64,000 nucleotides of DNA from Thuidium tamariscinum (taxonomy: Eukaryota > Streptophyta > Bryopsida > Hypnales > Thuidiaceae). The stretch is taken from positions 7,132,501 through 7,196,500 of the forward strand of contig OZ019759.1 of assembly GCA_947034885.2 (NCBI GenBank), read 5' to 3'. Position numbers and translations under genes: made by a program. The notes below the pieces were generated by a model. That model was not told the origin of the DNA, searched no databases, and saw only the letters and a list, made by a program, of their open reading frames with translations. Below are positions 47,802 to 60,324 of the stretch, piece after piece (within the stretch, counting starts at the first letter, position 1; every line of letters starts with the position of its first letter).

Positions 47802-50535
47802 GTCCACGCTCAGTGCGAGTAGTAGGAATCCGTGATTGCAATGGAAAAGAAAGGACACCTTTGCCGAATGCAGGATGCACGCGACTGTTTCCCAAAACCA
47901 CTCTCTCGGTCTCCCACGTGGAATGCGCACAAACGGAGTGACCCCACTGTTTTTCCATGACCGCTGCGTTTTATTTAACGCACACTACCTTGTTGTCTCC
48001 GAGCAGGACCATGTTTCCAGAGACGTCTCCTTTCGTATATGGAGAGTCGTTCAAGCCTCAGCAGACCTTGGTGATCTGAAGCTGAAACAACGATAACTGC
48101 GAGAGTTCTGTGTGCTATTCCTCTCAATACGGAGACACGGCATCCGTCTCTAAAGAACGACTGCGGTCAATACCATCTAGGGTTCGCACCTGCAACAGGA
48201 AGACTTCCCGCAATGGAGGTACTCCGACCGTAATATCTCATTTTGAAGGCTTTCACGTCGAGCAACTGAGAAAATTGTATGACCTTCGAATTCCTCCTTC
48301 CGCCAGGTGCCATGGCAATGCCGCAAGAGTCGGTAATTCACTCCTAAACCCTAGAAGCGCAACGTCCATGTTCACATGACGCAGTGATGAGCACTAACCG
48401 TCATTGAAAAAAACCTAACGGGGATCTGGTCCAGGGAATAGGGATTCAAGAGTATGGAATTCTCTTTTGCCTGATCAGAAATTATCAGAAGCGCGTCAAT
48501 GCGTACTACTTTAGAAATCTCCAAGTCGCCACTGCAAACTCAGAACTCCTGCTGGGTCCTCAGACTGACCATGTCAGGTGTGGTACTAAATGCGGGGGAG
48601 TTAGAACAGGAGCATGAAATGATACGCCGAAGTAGCTGCTACTGTATGTACAGCAAACCAGAAACGGAAGTGTGATTATCTTCAGGGAACCCAACTGTTG
48701 CTTTTACGAATTCCGTTGGTAACTCTGACATACAGCAGAGAACCTTCTTCACATCCTGAACCACTATAACTTTAGATGACGCTAATTCAATAACATCACA
48801 GGAGATGAACCTCCGGCTTTTTTTTCCGGGAAGGTGTTTTTTTCCAAAACTCATGAAGTTTGCCTCCTCACGGTCGATTTCCCCAGAATAATTGAGCAAA
48901 CATTAATTAGGACTTGGGTGGTAGGTCTATAAGGTGAATATAGATGAATCAAACATTTGAATCCACATTTAGGGTTAACGGGCTTAGGTGGTCACATCTT
49001 CAAAGCTATGTGGTTACGAGTGCTTCAGTGTGAAGTGAACATCATGTCCAACCGAAGATGTTTTAAAAATACGGGTGCTATTAATTCCCCTCTGCTTTTC
49101 TGGTCACCAAGCTTCAGTGCTAGTCATTTATATTCCAAATTAAAGTGGTATGCACTACAGTACGTACATCGAATGAAGGGAGGACACCTCAGTTCAATAA
49201 TGTTGGAGACTTCTATGTCCATAGAATTATAAGTATAAGTTAAATTGATTTGATTAGCAAGAAGTATAAGTGAAATTGATTTGATTAGCAAGAAGGTGAA
49301 CATCGACTAGCTTATGAATTGCACAACTGTTTCCTTCAATGTTATGATTTAGGATTTTCTATATGGTTCTTGTCATCCATCAGAAATTTACGGCTACATC
49401 GTATGTTATTTTCATCGCGAAATGTTTTATATCTACTCGAACTCCATCATCAGAGGCCAAAATCTGATGTCTTCGTAGACAGTAAAGAATATCTTCGCCA
49501 ATCTTTGTGTCTAATGACATGTTGTTATTTTTTCCAGAGAGATTCATGTACAGAAGAAAGCATGCCAGGGCTGGACCGTATGGACATTGAATCTACAGGT
49601 GAGTGCAAACACCTACAGGAAGCTTATCCATTTGAAGAAATTGAGGACCTAGAAAGTCAATATTTAGAGGAACTCGTTTTCCTTTACACAGACCACATGT
49701 ATTATTACGAACGTGGTATACTTGGGAGCAAGGACTTCACAGCAAGCACCTATGATGATGTATACCATCAGAACCTTTATTGCATGTCTTGGTTTTATAA
49801 TGATTGTTATCCCTTTGACCAGTGGGAGGAAGACTATGATAATATGCTAGCTGAACTTGTAAGTACAGCAATGTAGAAGCAGCATAATACACAGTGGAAC
49901 TGTCATCGTAGCCGATATGTTGGTCTTCATGCTCAAAAACGCAGAGCAAGAAGTGCTCTCTTCCATGACATTGTAGTCCACTAGCAATGGAAATGAATAG
50001 AATGATAAGTTTTCACTTCTCATTGCTCAAGTTCGAGTAGTTCGATTTATTTTCCTCCTCTATAGTAGTGCAAGATAAATTTGTAAGGGATGCATGCTCA
50101 ACCTGTTTTCTGATCTCCAATGAAGAGTGGAATTTCTTAATTACATCTCCAGGCTAAAAATATGACGACCTCCTATATTTTAGAAGGACATAGTCGCAAT
50201 GCCAGTAACTCAAATACCACTTGCAACTTAGACATGCCAGTTTTCCGTTTCAAGCTTTCGTAAAGGAGGAGTGCATATTGATACACATGTGTTAGTTCTA
50301 GATATTGTAATTGCATTGCCATTATTAACAGATTGTGATTCTTGCATGCAGAGTGAGGACGAGATGGTAGATTATGGGAATTAAGTGAAGGTGGTGGTAT
50401 CCCTCCATGAAATGTCTGTACGTCCGCAACAAGTGATTGGAGTGTAGTTAACTTCCTCTGTGCTCTACTAGACATGATTCTACCAGCACATCGGGGCATT
50501 CTTCTCCGTTCCTTCTGCAGATATTAACATTGACA
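47802..50535. other. Spacer between the two CACTA genes
   Basis: This would be the shared upstream region of the divergent gene pair. A plus-strand ORF at 49319-49876 has an acidic, tyrosine-rich second half (from about 49550, YPFEEIEDLESQYLEELVF) but no recognised domain. A 31-bp tandem duplication (agtataagt(t/g)aaattgattt...) occupies 49232-49293. Nothing else could be supported. Confidence 0.35.
49232..49293. repeat. 31-bp tandem duplication
   Basis: Two adjacent copies, 49232-49262 and 49263-49293, differ by a single base (t versus g at position 10). Confidence 0.9.
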
Positions 50536-53500
50536 ATGAATCATAACGTTCGTCGACACGTTACAACAGTGCGCATAGCTGAAGATGGTCGTACGCTGCG
50601 GCACATACCAGCGGGTGATTTAATTTTACAAACGAAGTTGCGTGTGGCTACTGAAAAAAACATACATGCTTATCCATGTCCTTGCAGAAATTGCCATGGT
50701 GCGTTGCGAAAGAGTATTGACATTATACACAGACACCATAGCTTAGTGGGACGTGATCCGTTTCTAACGAAGTCCATGATTGGAGGTGACCCACTTGATG
50801 CATATCCGATCAGAGGAATATGGATAGAGGACATGATGTACGATGATGATGTTGTGGAAGAGGAGGTAGTAGTTGGCGTACAAGTCGATGGGCCGCATGA
50901 AGTAATGGAAGAGGAAGTGTTGAATGCACCGTTGGGTGAGGATCCACCCTTGGATGAGCATCATGATGTGCAAAGACAAGTCATGGAGGCTCTTGATCGA
51001 GGAGATGCTTTGCATCGAGAGCATTTCGAGGGCGATGGTATTGGTGAGAATGAGGACCTTGAGAGTGATGGATTGGATGGATTGGAGGAATTGTATGAGG
51101 AAGCAGCGACGGCATTGTATGCAGGAGCGAAGACGAGTGTGGTGTCAGCCACTGTTGTCATCATGAACATGTGTTTAGTATTTCGGGTGAGCAACAAATT
51201 CACAGATGAGTTGCTCCATTACTTATCGGAAGACTTGTTGCCGGTTGACAATAAACTTCCACGTAGCCATTACGCAGCGCGGAAAACCATTCGGAGGCTT
51301 GGTTTGAACTACAACAACATACATGCTTGTCCAGATGGGTGTATACTCTACGATGCTGGGAATGAGTTGCTCAATAGCTGTCCACGATGTCTGAAGTCAC
51401 GTTGGTTGGAAGGAAGCAATACAATCCCAGCGAAGGTCATTCGACATTTCCCGCTCATTCCTCGACTGAAGCGCATGTGGCGTTCCAAAGAATTAGCGAC
51501 AATGCTAACCGGTTATACAAAGCACGTTAGTAACGACGGCATCATGAGGTTAGTGGTTGACAGTCCTGCATGGAAACACATCAATAGGGATCCTTTTTTT
51601 GGAAACTTTGGAGCTGAGCCACGAAATATGCAATTCGGTCTCGCTTTAGATGGCGTCAACCCGTTCAAGTTGAGCAATACGAATTGGTCCACATGGCCGA
51701 TCCTGATATTGATCTACAACTTAGAACCCTGGTTTGTCACAAAGAAATTCTTTATTTCTTTGTGCATTTTAATTTCAGGGAAGTATTCACCGTCAGCTAG
51801 AAGCATCGGTGTGTTTCTGCGTCCGTTATTGAACGAGCTGAATGAGTTGTGGGATGGAGTGGCAGCGTTGGATTTTTCACAACCTGAAGGTTCACGTCGT
51901 TTTCAATTACGTGGTGTTCTGATGTGGACAATTTCAGATTTCCCAGCGTACGGGCTTATAGCTGGTGTCTGTTGCAAAGGATACAAAGGTTGTGTATCAT
52001 GTGGTCCAAATACAGAGGCTCGAATGGCAAAAATAGGTGATGTTCTACCGGGTGGACGCTGTCGAGGTTCAAAAATTGTGTATGGTGGCATGCGAAGGTA
52101 TTTACCTCGTCAACATCCGTATCGTCGCAACAAAAGATTCAACGGCAAGGTTGAGCACAGCGGTAAACCGCCTATTATGTCTGGATTGGACGTCATCAGA
52201 TTTGCAGCTTGGAGACAATCGTATCTCGACCTCGGTGGCAGGGAAAACGGGAAAGATGACCCAGTGCATAGTACCGGCGTGAAGTTACTTCCAGAGTTAT
52301 ATATTCTTTCGTATTGGCAGGTATGGTCCAACACAAAATTTATAATTTCGTGAAAGGACTGTGAACAGAATTTCATCAATAGTATTCAGAAGTTTTAATT
52401 ATTCCAGATGACACTTCATGAAAATTTCAAAGTGAACATGATGAATGAATAGTTCGAATGCGCTAAATCGTAGCTGAATTCTAGAGAAGATACCATCACC
52501 TAGTAATTCAATGATACTTTTGCTAGATCGAATCAGAAATACTTCAAAGTGAACTTTATTTATCCAACCCGCACCACAGATCTTGTCAACCACTTCAGGT
52601 GATTTGTTATGTACAGAAGAACCTATGTCACGTAGTCCACAACAGATTGGAATTGCAACTGAACATGTATGGTTTGTTACATCTTGCAGCATTTATTGGC
52701 CCCACACATATTAGATGTGATGCACTGCGAGAAGAATTTGTGTGAGAACATCGTGAAGACGCTTCTTGGTATGAATGATAGTGCGGGGAGTCGCCAAGAT
52801 GCTGAAGATTTGTGTGTACATGAAGAAATTTGGTTACAACCAGGGCGCCGAGCTCGAGATGAATTTTACATGCCACCAGCACCCTATGTTCTCAATCCGG
52901 AAGAACGAAGAGAATTTCTTGCTGTGATAACGAATATGAAAACGCCTACCAACTACGTTGGATCCGTTCACAAGAGACTGAAGGACGGAAAGCTGCAGTA
53001 CATGAAGACTCACGATTATCACGTACTTATGCAACAGGTAATGACTTGTTGAAACAATGAAATACATGATGTAATGAACCTATCTATAGGAAGAGTATAT
53101 CCACTTGTTTAGTTTGTCTAAGTCACCAAGGCTATTCTAAGTGCATGCGAAGACATAGACCTGAACAACGAATACTGTGTTATGAAACAATGTTGTAAGA
53201 TAACACGAAGAGGAAATGTAGTACTTGTTAATTGTGCATGCACTTAAGCTTTAGTATGTTGAATAACACAGTTTCGGTGCATAGGGAAAACTCATCTACA
53301 AGGGCCAAATGGAAGTGTAGTCACATTTGTATTCCGAAAACTCATATCAAGTGTACAGTCCTTAGAATTGTTTTACAAATGTGAACTGTAATTTGTTTTC
53401 TGTGAAGGTTCTCCCCATCGCAGTGCGGAACGTGTTGGATGAAAACGTTCGCATGACAATCATCCGCATTTGTTGAGTATTTCAGAAACTGTGTGAAAAG

Positions 53501-55114
53501 GAGGTTTGATGTGATGATGAAGATGAATTGATGCGTAGCATGGTGATAGCGTCGTACATGTTGGAGAAGGAATTCCCACCAACATTCATGAATATAATGT
53601 CACATCTTCCCGTACATTTGGTTCAACAGCTATTTCTATGTGGCCCTGTTCACTGTCGCTGGATGTATCCAATTGAAAGGTACATGAAGACATTGAAGGA
53701 CCACGTGCGTACATTAGCACATCCAGAAGGAAGCATGGCAGAAGGTTATCGAATGGAGGAAGCGCTAGGGTTTTGTACCGAGTACTTGAAGGAGTTCAGA
53801 GGCACGTCCCACTGTGTGTGGGATCCAACTGAAGATGCTCAAATGAATGATGAGGTTCTACGTTCGAATGAGAGAAGGAAGCGGAAGATGACGGACGATG
53901 AGCGCCAATATGCACATGCATTCGTATTAGACAACGCAGCGTCATTGCAAACTTGGCGAGAATGAGTACATCCAACTCTTAGTGATAACAGTGCCACCGA
54001 CGAAAGAGGATCTTTTTTTCAGTGTACGTTGCCTCGGAGAACGTTTGACATAAATCAGAATTTCCATCGCGAAAGTGGTGCACGGCAAAGAATTTACGTA
54101 GATTGCAACTCCCTTTACATAAATGTAAACGTATGTGTTACTTTTGTTTTGCTGGCACCTCCAAAGCATGTAGGGATTCTTGCGCACATGTACACTGTGA
54201 ATGTGAAATATTCAAGTTCATAGAAGAATATCTCAGCATTAGCTAATACAGTGAGTGTTCCATTCTTCTGTAACAGCAATTACGTTGTTGAAAAGGGCCA
54301 ACGCTGGACTGAACGCGAAGCTTTCCGTTTAGCAACACGCCGTGCTCAACCAACAGTGCCGGTGCGGTACCTAGATGAACTCAGTGACGTACCACCATTT
54401 GCGGATTGGTTACGCTCACGTGTGAAAAGACTTCAACGTGCGGGGGAGATGGTACCAGAGGATATTGTGCAATACTCACAACCACCGGAGCGATGTGCTA
54501 CCTCACATCGCCATATGTATGCATTTGGCATGCACTTACGTGTTCGAAGCTCAGAAAATGCATTGGGAACACGGGATTCCAGCATTGTTGCATCCTTCTC
54601 TCGACAACTGCGGTGGGGTCTAGTCAATGGAACGCCCATCGAGTGTATCGAAGAAAATGTGGGATACATCGAAGAAATTTTGGAGTTGGATTACCGTAAT
54701 CATTGCACAATAGTGTTGGTGTGTGATTGGGTGAAGGAAAGTCGTGATATTCGTTATCCAAACATACTGCGAGATCGATATGGTTTTACAATGGCGAACT
54801 TCAACCACATGGACAGAGAAGTGCACGCAGACTCATTTGCCTTTCCTTTACATTGCCAACAAGTCATGATTTCAGACGATCCACATAGACGTGGGTGGAA
54901 GATTATTAGCAAGACAGATGTGAGGGGTAGACGAGGTGAGGTGCAATATGCTGAAATGAATCCACAGGTAATGCAAGTGGGTAACGACGACGATTTCGAG
55001 GGGTTGCAACCGGTGATGTTAGCAACTGACCCTATCAGAGAAGCCGTTGCTGAAGGCGGCGTATACATAAGAGTTGCTGGAGATGTGGATGTTCGGCAGC
55101 GTAGTCCAATGTAG
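50536..55114 (+). pseudogene. TNP2-like CACTA transposase (Transposase_21 + DUF4218 + DUF4216-like)
   Basis: Exon 1 (ATG 50536 to 52320) starts with a CPCRNCHG cysteine motif. It continues through GRDPFLTKSMIGGDP, the TNP2 core (ACPDGCILYDAG...NSCPRC, AWKHINRDPFFGNFG, LALDGVNPFK, NLEPWFVTKK) and GYKGCVSCGP. Exon 2 (52690-53037) joins in frame and carries HILDVMHCEKNLCENI. Exon 3 (53408-53965) begins VLPIAVRNVL and holds the DUF4218 signature GPVHCRWMYPIERYMKTLK. A further coding block to 55114 has a DUF4216-like region (VGYIEEILELDY ... VCDWVKESRD ... DSFAFPLHCQQV). Two in-frame TGA codons at 53474-53476 and 53507-53509, probably CGA originally, and the TGA at 53963-53965 break it. The acidic stretch at residues ~105-195 is a normal linker. 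TNP2 cuts both ends of CACTA elements. The degree of decay is low, so an active relative is likely in the genome. Confidence 0.85.
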
Positions 55115-56342
55115 TTGCTGACACTTAAAGTAGTTGAACAGATGTAAGAGGAGATCTACAAAATATGTTGTGCACGTGTGGAAAAATAAAGAATAAAGCA
55201 GTTCCTGGATTTCATCTACAGCACAGGTTGAATTGGAAGGTGGAGTTGTAAAGGAATTGAACAAATATGAGGACTTACAGAGATACAATTAATAAAATTA
55301 AAATACAAGGTAATTACACCAAACAAGGCACGTGCACGGTGGCGAACGTGGACAAACTTGGTTGATTTCCATGCTCTCCCCTCCTAGACAATGGAACAAA
55401 TGCCGGAAGTTCTCACTTACGCTGCAGTTTTCATTATCAATGAACGAGGCAAAAGTAATTCAAGACGGCTAGTACCATGAACATGTATACTTCCATATTC
55501 AATGTATCCGTACAGTCAAAAATCCAAACCCCCATTTAATGAAGGAAGACCTTCAATTTCCTGACCAAATCAGGTGGACATCGAATGTATGAATTAATTT
55601 TTGTAAGTGAGCAATGATGTTAGGTTAAATGCCTCAGGTAACAGAATAATAAATTATGGTACATCTGTTGTTAAATCCAAGTACAAGCGAAACAGTTCTT
55701 TATGCCACTTCAAACAGGTGTTCTAACAGGACACTGAGTAGAAGTCCTTAAAGAATTGAAACAGATTAAAAGAGTCTTTCCTTTTTTTGAAGTCTGATAT
55801 GTTAAATGACATGCTCTTAGGCTTAGGGACAAGAACTTTCGATTTTCGACCCGTGTGCAGTACTTGAGCCCGTTCCAGAGAACATGCACGACGTGATTCC
55901 ATATTTCCCTGAAAATGTTCTCATGTTCGGAACGAACTGTTCTAACCTTTGAAGCTAGGTTGTATCAATCCAGCTATAGCGAATGAGGTCTTTGGAATAG
56001 AAACTATCACTGAAGGCCAGAATGGCTAAGTTCAACATCTAGTTCAGGGTTGTTTATCATTCTTGAAGTGAAATTCAAAATGCTAACAATTGTATATGAT
56101 GTCATCAACAATCATAGGAAATTCCAAATGAATGTTCGACCGACTAAGTGAAACAACGTAGAAGTACTGATTATAAAACCACCGAACTGAGGAGCAAGGA
56201 ACCTAAATCAGGTAAACGAAGGTGAGCGGTCATTTGTACATGGCATTATAGAAATGTTCACAGGAGAGTGAAAACAATGAATGAACCCCTCATGGACTAA
56301 AGTCTCCTCAAAACTGGGACACTGTCAATGCTTGTGAGTCTA
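55115..56342. other. 3' flank of the TNP2-like gene
   Basis: No coding frame is supported. It is presumably the right non-coding part of the CACTA element. No terminus of the form ...CCTATAGTG was seen. Confidence 0.35.
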
Positions 56343-58321
56343 TGAACCCCTACAGTCCAGAATTTCGTATGCAGAGAGTATAATTTTTTCAGATACCTCG
56401 CATTGGACGGAATTTTTTATTTCCTTTCAGAGTTTGATACAATGTGTGCCCATTGAATAGCCTGAACGCCCTTTAATGGTGAGTCATTGATTCATGAATG
56501 GCAATCCCTACAAATGAAGTCGGACACAAATAGAAGCTACGATGAACACAAGCTTTTCATAGATTTCAGACGTTACACCCTTTAATGAATTAATTACACT
56601 AGTAGGAACCCCCGTTTAATGTGACAAGGCCTAATTTTTCTTGACGGGTTTTACTAGGCATCAAAAGTATCAACTCATGTGTTTATGTCAACAAAAACGT
56701 TCAACACAACATCAATGCTGACATAAAAACACGGATTGATACTTCTGCTGCCTAGTGAAACCCGTCAAGAAAAATTAGGCCTTGCCACATTAAACGGGGA
56801 TTTCTACTAGTGTTATAAAAGCACTAACAAAAGGTACCCTAAAACCCTTGTCAATTTCCTAAGTGTCGCATAACCATATCACTAGGAACTGTGAAGCCAC
56901 AAAGAGAAAGTGAAGAGGTTGCATTAAAGAGGTTGCATTGATAGGTTCAAGAAAATAAACGTGCAATTTTCCTAAAAGTAATTCGAATATGTACATAGGG
57001 GAAATAATAAAAGGACAATACCGTGTCTCGATCACGACCATCTTAATCATGATAGCTCATAACGGTCCACTAAGAAGTGTAGCCTACTAATGTGGAAAGT
57101 ATGAGTTACAGAGCACGCACAACATCACATGCAGGAGTTTTGACGAGCATGCATGCACCGCTTCTCTCAACCACTAAGGGAGAGTGTACGTAGGATGTAT
57201 CCATGTGTCGGTTGTTTCCAACGTGGAGCCCTGTACCATCCCAATCAAATGGTCGCCATAATGTATAGGGGGAATTTCATTTGAACAGTTAGAGTTCAAT
57301 GAGCCCCACGAACATAACTTCAGTATTCAATACAATCCCCTTCATTTGGAATGAGAATTGAATTCTATATATCATGGAATGACCCAATTCAACCCCAGTA
57401 GGACCAAGGCCTTTTTTCTGTCAGAAGCCTCTTGAAACTGCCAATGCTGTTGCATTCATCCAAGAAAACAAAAAATATTTTTTTTTAAGAATCTAACCGT
57501 AGGATCTTGTACTTAACTTGATTGAAATCAAATGGTAAAAATTTCATGAAGTTTGACCGTACAGATTGGAAGATATGAGCATTCAAAGTTGGAAATGCAA
57601 ATTTTTTAAAACTATGGTTTGCAATTTCAGATGACTTTGACTGGAATGTGTTTCAGAAATTTGCACTATTGACTTTGAATTTATAATTTTCTGTGTTAAG
57701 AAATTCAGTTGAGAGACTAGGAAAAAAGTTTCACACACAAAACACTTCATTTTCATTCTTTAAAAAACTGTTAAGTAGATGTAGGTCCAAGATTGAAAGA
57801 AAAACTAAATGGTTAATAATTCTAAGATGGGATTGAAATACAATAATCCCAATGGTGAGATTGTTCTAGAAAGTAAACAGAACCTTGTCCAACAATTTTT
57901 TTTTTAAAAATTGTGAAAACTACATTCGAAAATGAATCCTATAAGTTATTTTTCCAAGAAATTGTTTAGATTGCCCGAAACACAAGATTGTCCATAACTT
58001 TCTCATTATAAGTCCAAATACAGTGAATCAAAGCTTCACATGTAGGCAAAAATATATTGTTTCAGAAAAAAAAATTAAAAAATTGAATGTTGACTTTTAG
58101 CAAACAAAAAATTTCGGACCGCCGAATGAAAATTTGGGCTTTCTGTGGTATAACTTTAGCTCCCACTCACCAGTGGATATAAAAATTACATTCCCATGAA
58201 GCTAATCATTTTTCCTATCTCATGAGGAAGTTTCAAAAAGATTCATTACAAATTGAGGTCTACGGAACCTGCCCGAACTCCAAATTGTCCCCCGAGGGGA
58301 CAATGGTCCTTCAGGGGTTAA
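56343..58321. mobile_element. piggyBac-like element, interrupted by a MITE
   Basis: The left end is TGAA + CCCCTACAGTCC (56343-56358). The right end, read inward, is TTAA + CCCCTGAAGGACC (58318-58321 outward). The TTAA on the left has one change. About 90 bp in from the left end the phrase tttgatacaatgtgtgccca is shared with the element at 4113-5059. No transposase frame is visible. The MITE at 56597-56812 sits inside it, so this element is older. Confidence 0.5.
56597..56812. mobile_element. CACTA-type MITE 3 (216 bp, long inverted arms)
   Basis: It runs from CACTAGTAGGAACCCC at 56597 to its counterpart ATTTCTACTAGTG ending at 56812, with TTA on both sides (56594-56596, 56813-56815). Nearly the whole element is two inverted arms of about 100 bp (cctaatttttcttgacggg and complement), so it folds into one long hairpin. 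Confidence 0.88.
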
Positions 58322-59550
58322 GTACTTCAGAAACTTTAACCCACAGTTCAGTGCAATGCTTTAGAGGGTGATGAGCAGAAAACCTAAGCAATGAGCACTA
58401 GAATCCTGAACACATGATATTCTAGCATTTAGCTGGAATAACAGTTTTTATCATTTTGAACATTCTTTTCACATACTTGCATGGGGGGACGTCAATTACC
58501 GAACTCCTACTGTGCCAGGAGTTCCCCCATTGGAGTGGGCATTTCATAAGAGCACTTCCTCACACGTACAGAATCTGTAGTACTGAATTCACCGTATCCC
58601 TAATCTAAGTATTCGATGTCTACATATTTGGAGGTGCTTCATATTAGAGTCCTGAACCACTTCCCCTTGAAATTTGAAGTACAACTTCCTTTGAGCCAAT
58701 TTCCAAATATGAAACAGCATGGGTAGTCTGTCAATTCGGACGATGAATTTCACTAAAAATGAATTGAATTACATTAGTTGAAGTGCTACCAACCTCAACT
58801 TTAGATTGAGTCCCTACGGTGATCACTTCCAAAATTCTCTCTTTATTCCAGGAATGAGGAATTGAGCCTCTCATTGCCCCAGTCAACTACATGTTGACTA
58901 AATTTACCCCCACTGTGTGCCGTATATTTCGGATTTACTTTATGGATTCTAGCTAATTGGGGGGCCCTCAGTCTATATATGAATTCAGAATTAGCAAAAA
59001 CAGAAATTGCGAATAATAAAATAATTCAGCCTCATCCCTAGCGAGGCAGTACAGGGCTGAGTTCACCCTGGCCTGATTTGATGAACTCAGAAATCCCACC
59101 TGGCTACTGCCGCCAGAACTTCAGAGATCGAAGTTCAGCAGCTTTGAAGATCATGTGAACTGGCGATTGAGATGAATGAAAAGAATAACGGAAAGCTTCA
59201 GTTCCATCCATCCATGGATGAACTGTGAGCCACCACTGCCCAACCAGGTGGTTCCTCAAGTCGGGCAGCCCACTTATCCGACTTCTCTGAGGTCAACCAG
59301 AAGAAGAAAAGAAAAGGGGAACACGTGTCAGGTCACTGTTTCCTGGGTCGTTCATCGAAACACATCCTGTTGTTGGAGATGTGATGAGCAGCATCCATGT
59401 CCCCCATGTCATGACCTGTTGGGTGCTATGCTTTCCTTGTGTTTTTTCATAACATCAGATTAAACGAGGTATAGCTATTCAAAAATTCAGCTCCCCCCTG
59501 ACGTTCTCCAGAACTTCTTTGTTGCTATGGAACATCTCGGAAATCAGGGG
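58322..59550. other. Intergenic DNA ending at a lone CACTA terminus
   Basis: No coding frame is supported. A small hairpin gaactcct-actgtgcc-aggagttc lies near 58499. Confidence 0.35.
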
Positions 59551-59562
59551 CTCCTACTAGTG
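59545..59562. mobile_element. Lone right CACTA terminus
   Basis: CAGGGGCTCCTACTAGTG ends at 59562 exactly where the Myb/SANT-like coding frame stops. Read inward it is CACTAGTAGGAGCCCC, loosely similar to the terminus at 36669 (CACTATAGGAAAGCC) and to MITE 3. The 3-bp flanks (TAG at 36666, TTT at 59563) do not match, so pairing these two as one 22.9-kb element is uncertain. Confidence 0.4.
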
Positions 59563-59927
59563 TTTGCTTGCTCCATGCAGTCCCTCTCACGATCTTCTCG
59601 CATTTACGCCATCGCCAAGTCCGTCTTTTGTTGATTTGCTTTGGGATGCAGTTGTAAGCTCTCTACTTGAATCCTCTGGTATTCCGCCATCTGGTTCATG
59701 TAGGTCTCCATTGACTCCCTTTTCCGCTTCTTTGCGAGCTTACTTACTGGCGTTGGAGTTCTCTGTGTTTGCGCAGCTAGGGGCAGTATAGAAGATGCGA
59801 AAGAACTTGGGATGTTTGATGCTAAATGACTCGTAGGAGTGGGAATATCGTCCAAACCAAGGCCGTCTTCATTGTCATCATCAGTTTCCTCATCTTCTTC
59901 CATCGAAAAATCATCGATCATCATCAT
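59563..59927 (-). pseudogene. Fragment of a Myb/SANT-like (Harbinger-associated type) protein
   Basis: The minus-strand frame starts near MMMIDDFSMEEDEETDDDNED. A Pro/Ser/Thr stretch follows, then a basic KLAKKRKRESMETYMNQMAEYQ and a Gln-rich, probably helical segment. After an in-frame TAA (59604-59606) the same frame continues MREDRERDCMEQA up to the CACTA terminus. This acidic-basic-coiled layout is typical of the C-terminal half of Myb/SANT-like proteins encoded beside PIF/Harbinger transposases or derived from them. The DNA-binding part is not visible upstream. Identification is by style and motif only. Confidence 0.35.
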
Positions 59928-60198
59928 CGAAGACAGGAACTGGTCTCCTTCTCTGTAGACTCCTAGGCAAATCCTAGCTTGATTGCAACTTTCTCTTTAA
60001 AGAGGATGGCTCAAACTATAAGCCATGGACCCCTACAAGTTGCGCTTTGGAATAACCATTGAGCAAGAAGTTGTTCTTGTCCAACGTCATTGCCTTTGCA
60101 CAAATCTCTGCCTACCATGGACTTTCAAATTCCAATCCGGAAGCATACACATCAACGCAATTCATCTGCACAAGTGTAGTTCAGACGTTAACATGAAG

Positions 60199-60324
60199 TT
60201 CAGCTTGATTAGAGCTAAAGTGGGGGACGCTCAAGCATACTAGATACGATTGTCATTATCAAACAATACTTAAGAGAAATGCAAACATGAACATGAACAT
60301 ACATTAGCTCAATACAAGCTGAAT
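60199..60324. repeat. Palindromic AGCT-type motif, 3' side of the ParB-like gene (2 copies)
   Basis: ttcagcttgattagagctaa at about 60200-60219 and ttagctcaatacaagctgaat at 60304-60324 are degenerate copies of the palindrome TTTAGCTCGAATTGAGCTAA found on the other side of the gene. Confidence 0.6.

Noticed and set aside
36669..59562. A single 22.9-kb CACTA element spanning both termini
   Set aside because: The termini are only loosely similar and the 3-bp flanks differ (TAG versus TTT); kept as a possibility but not called.
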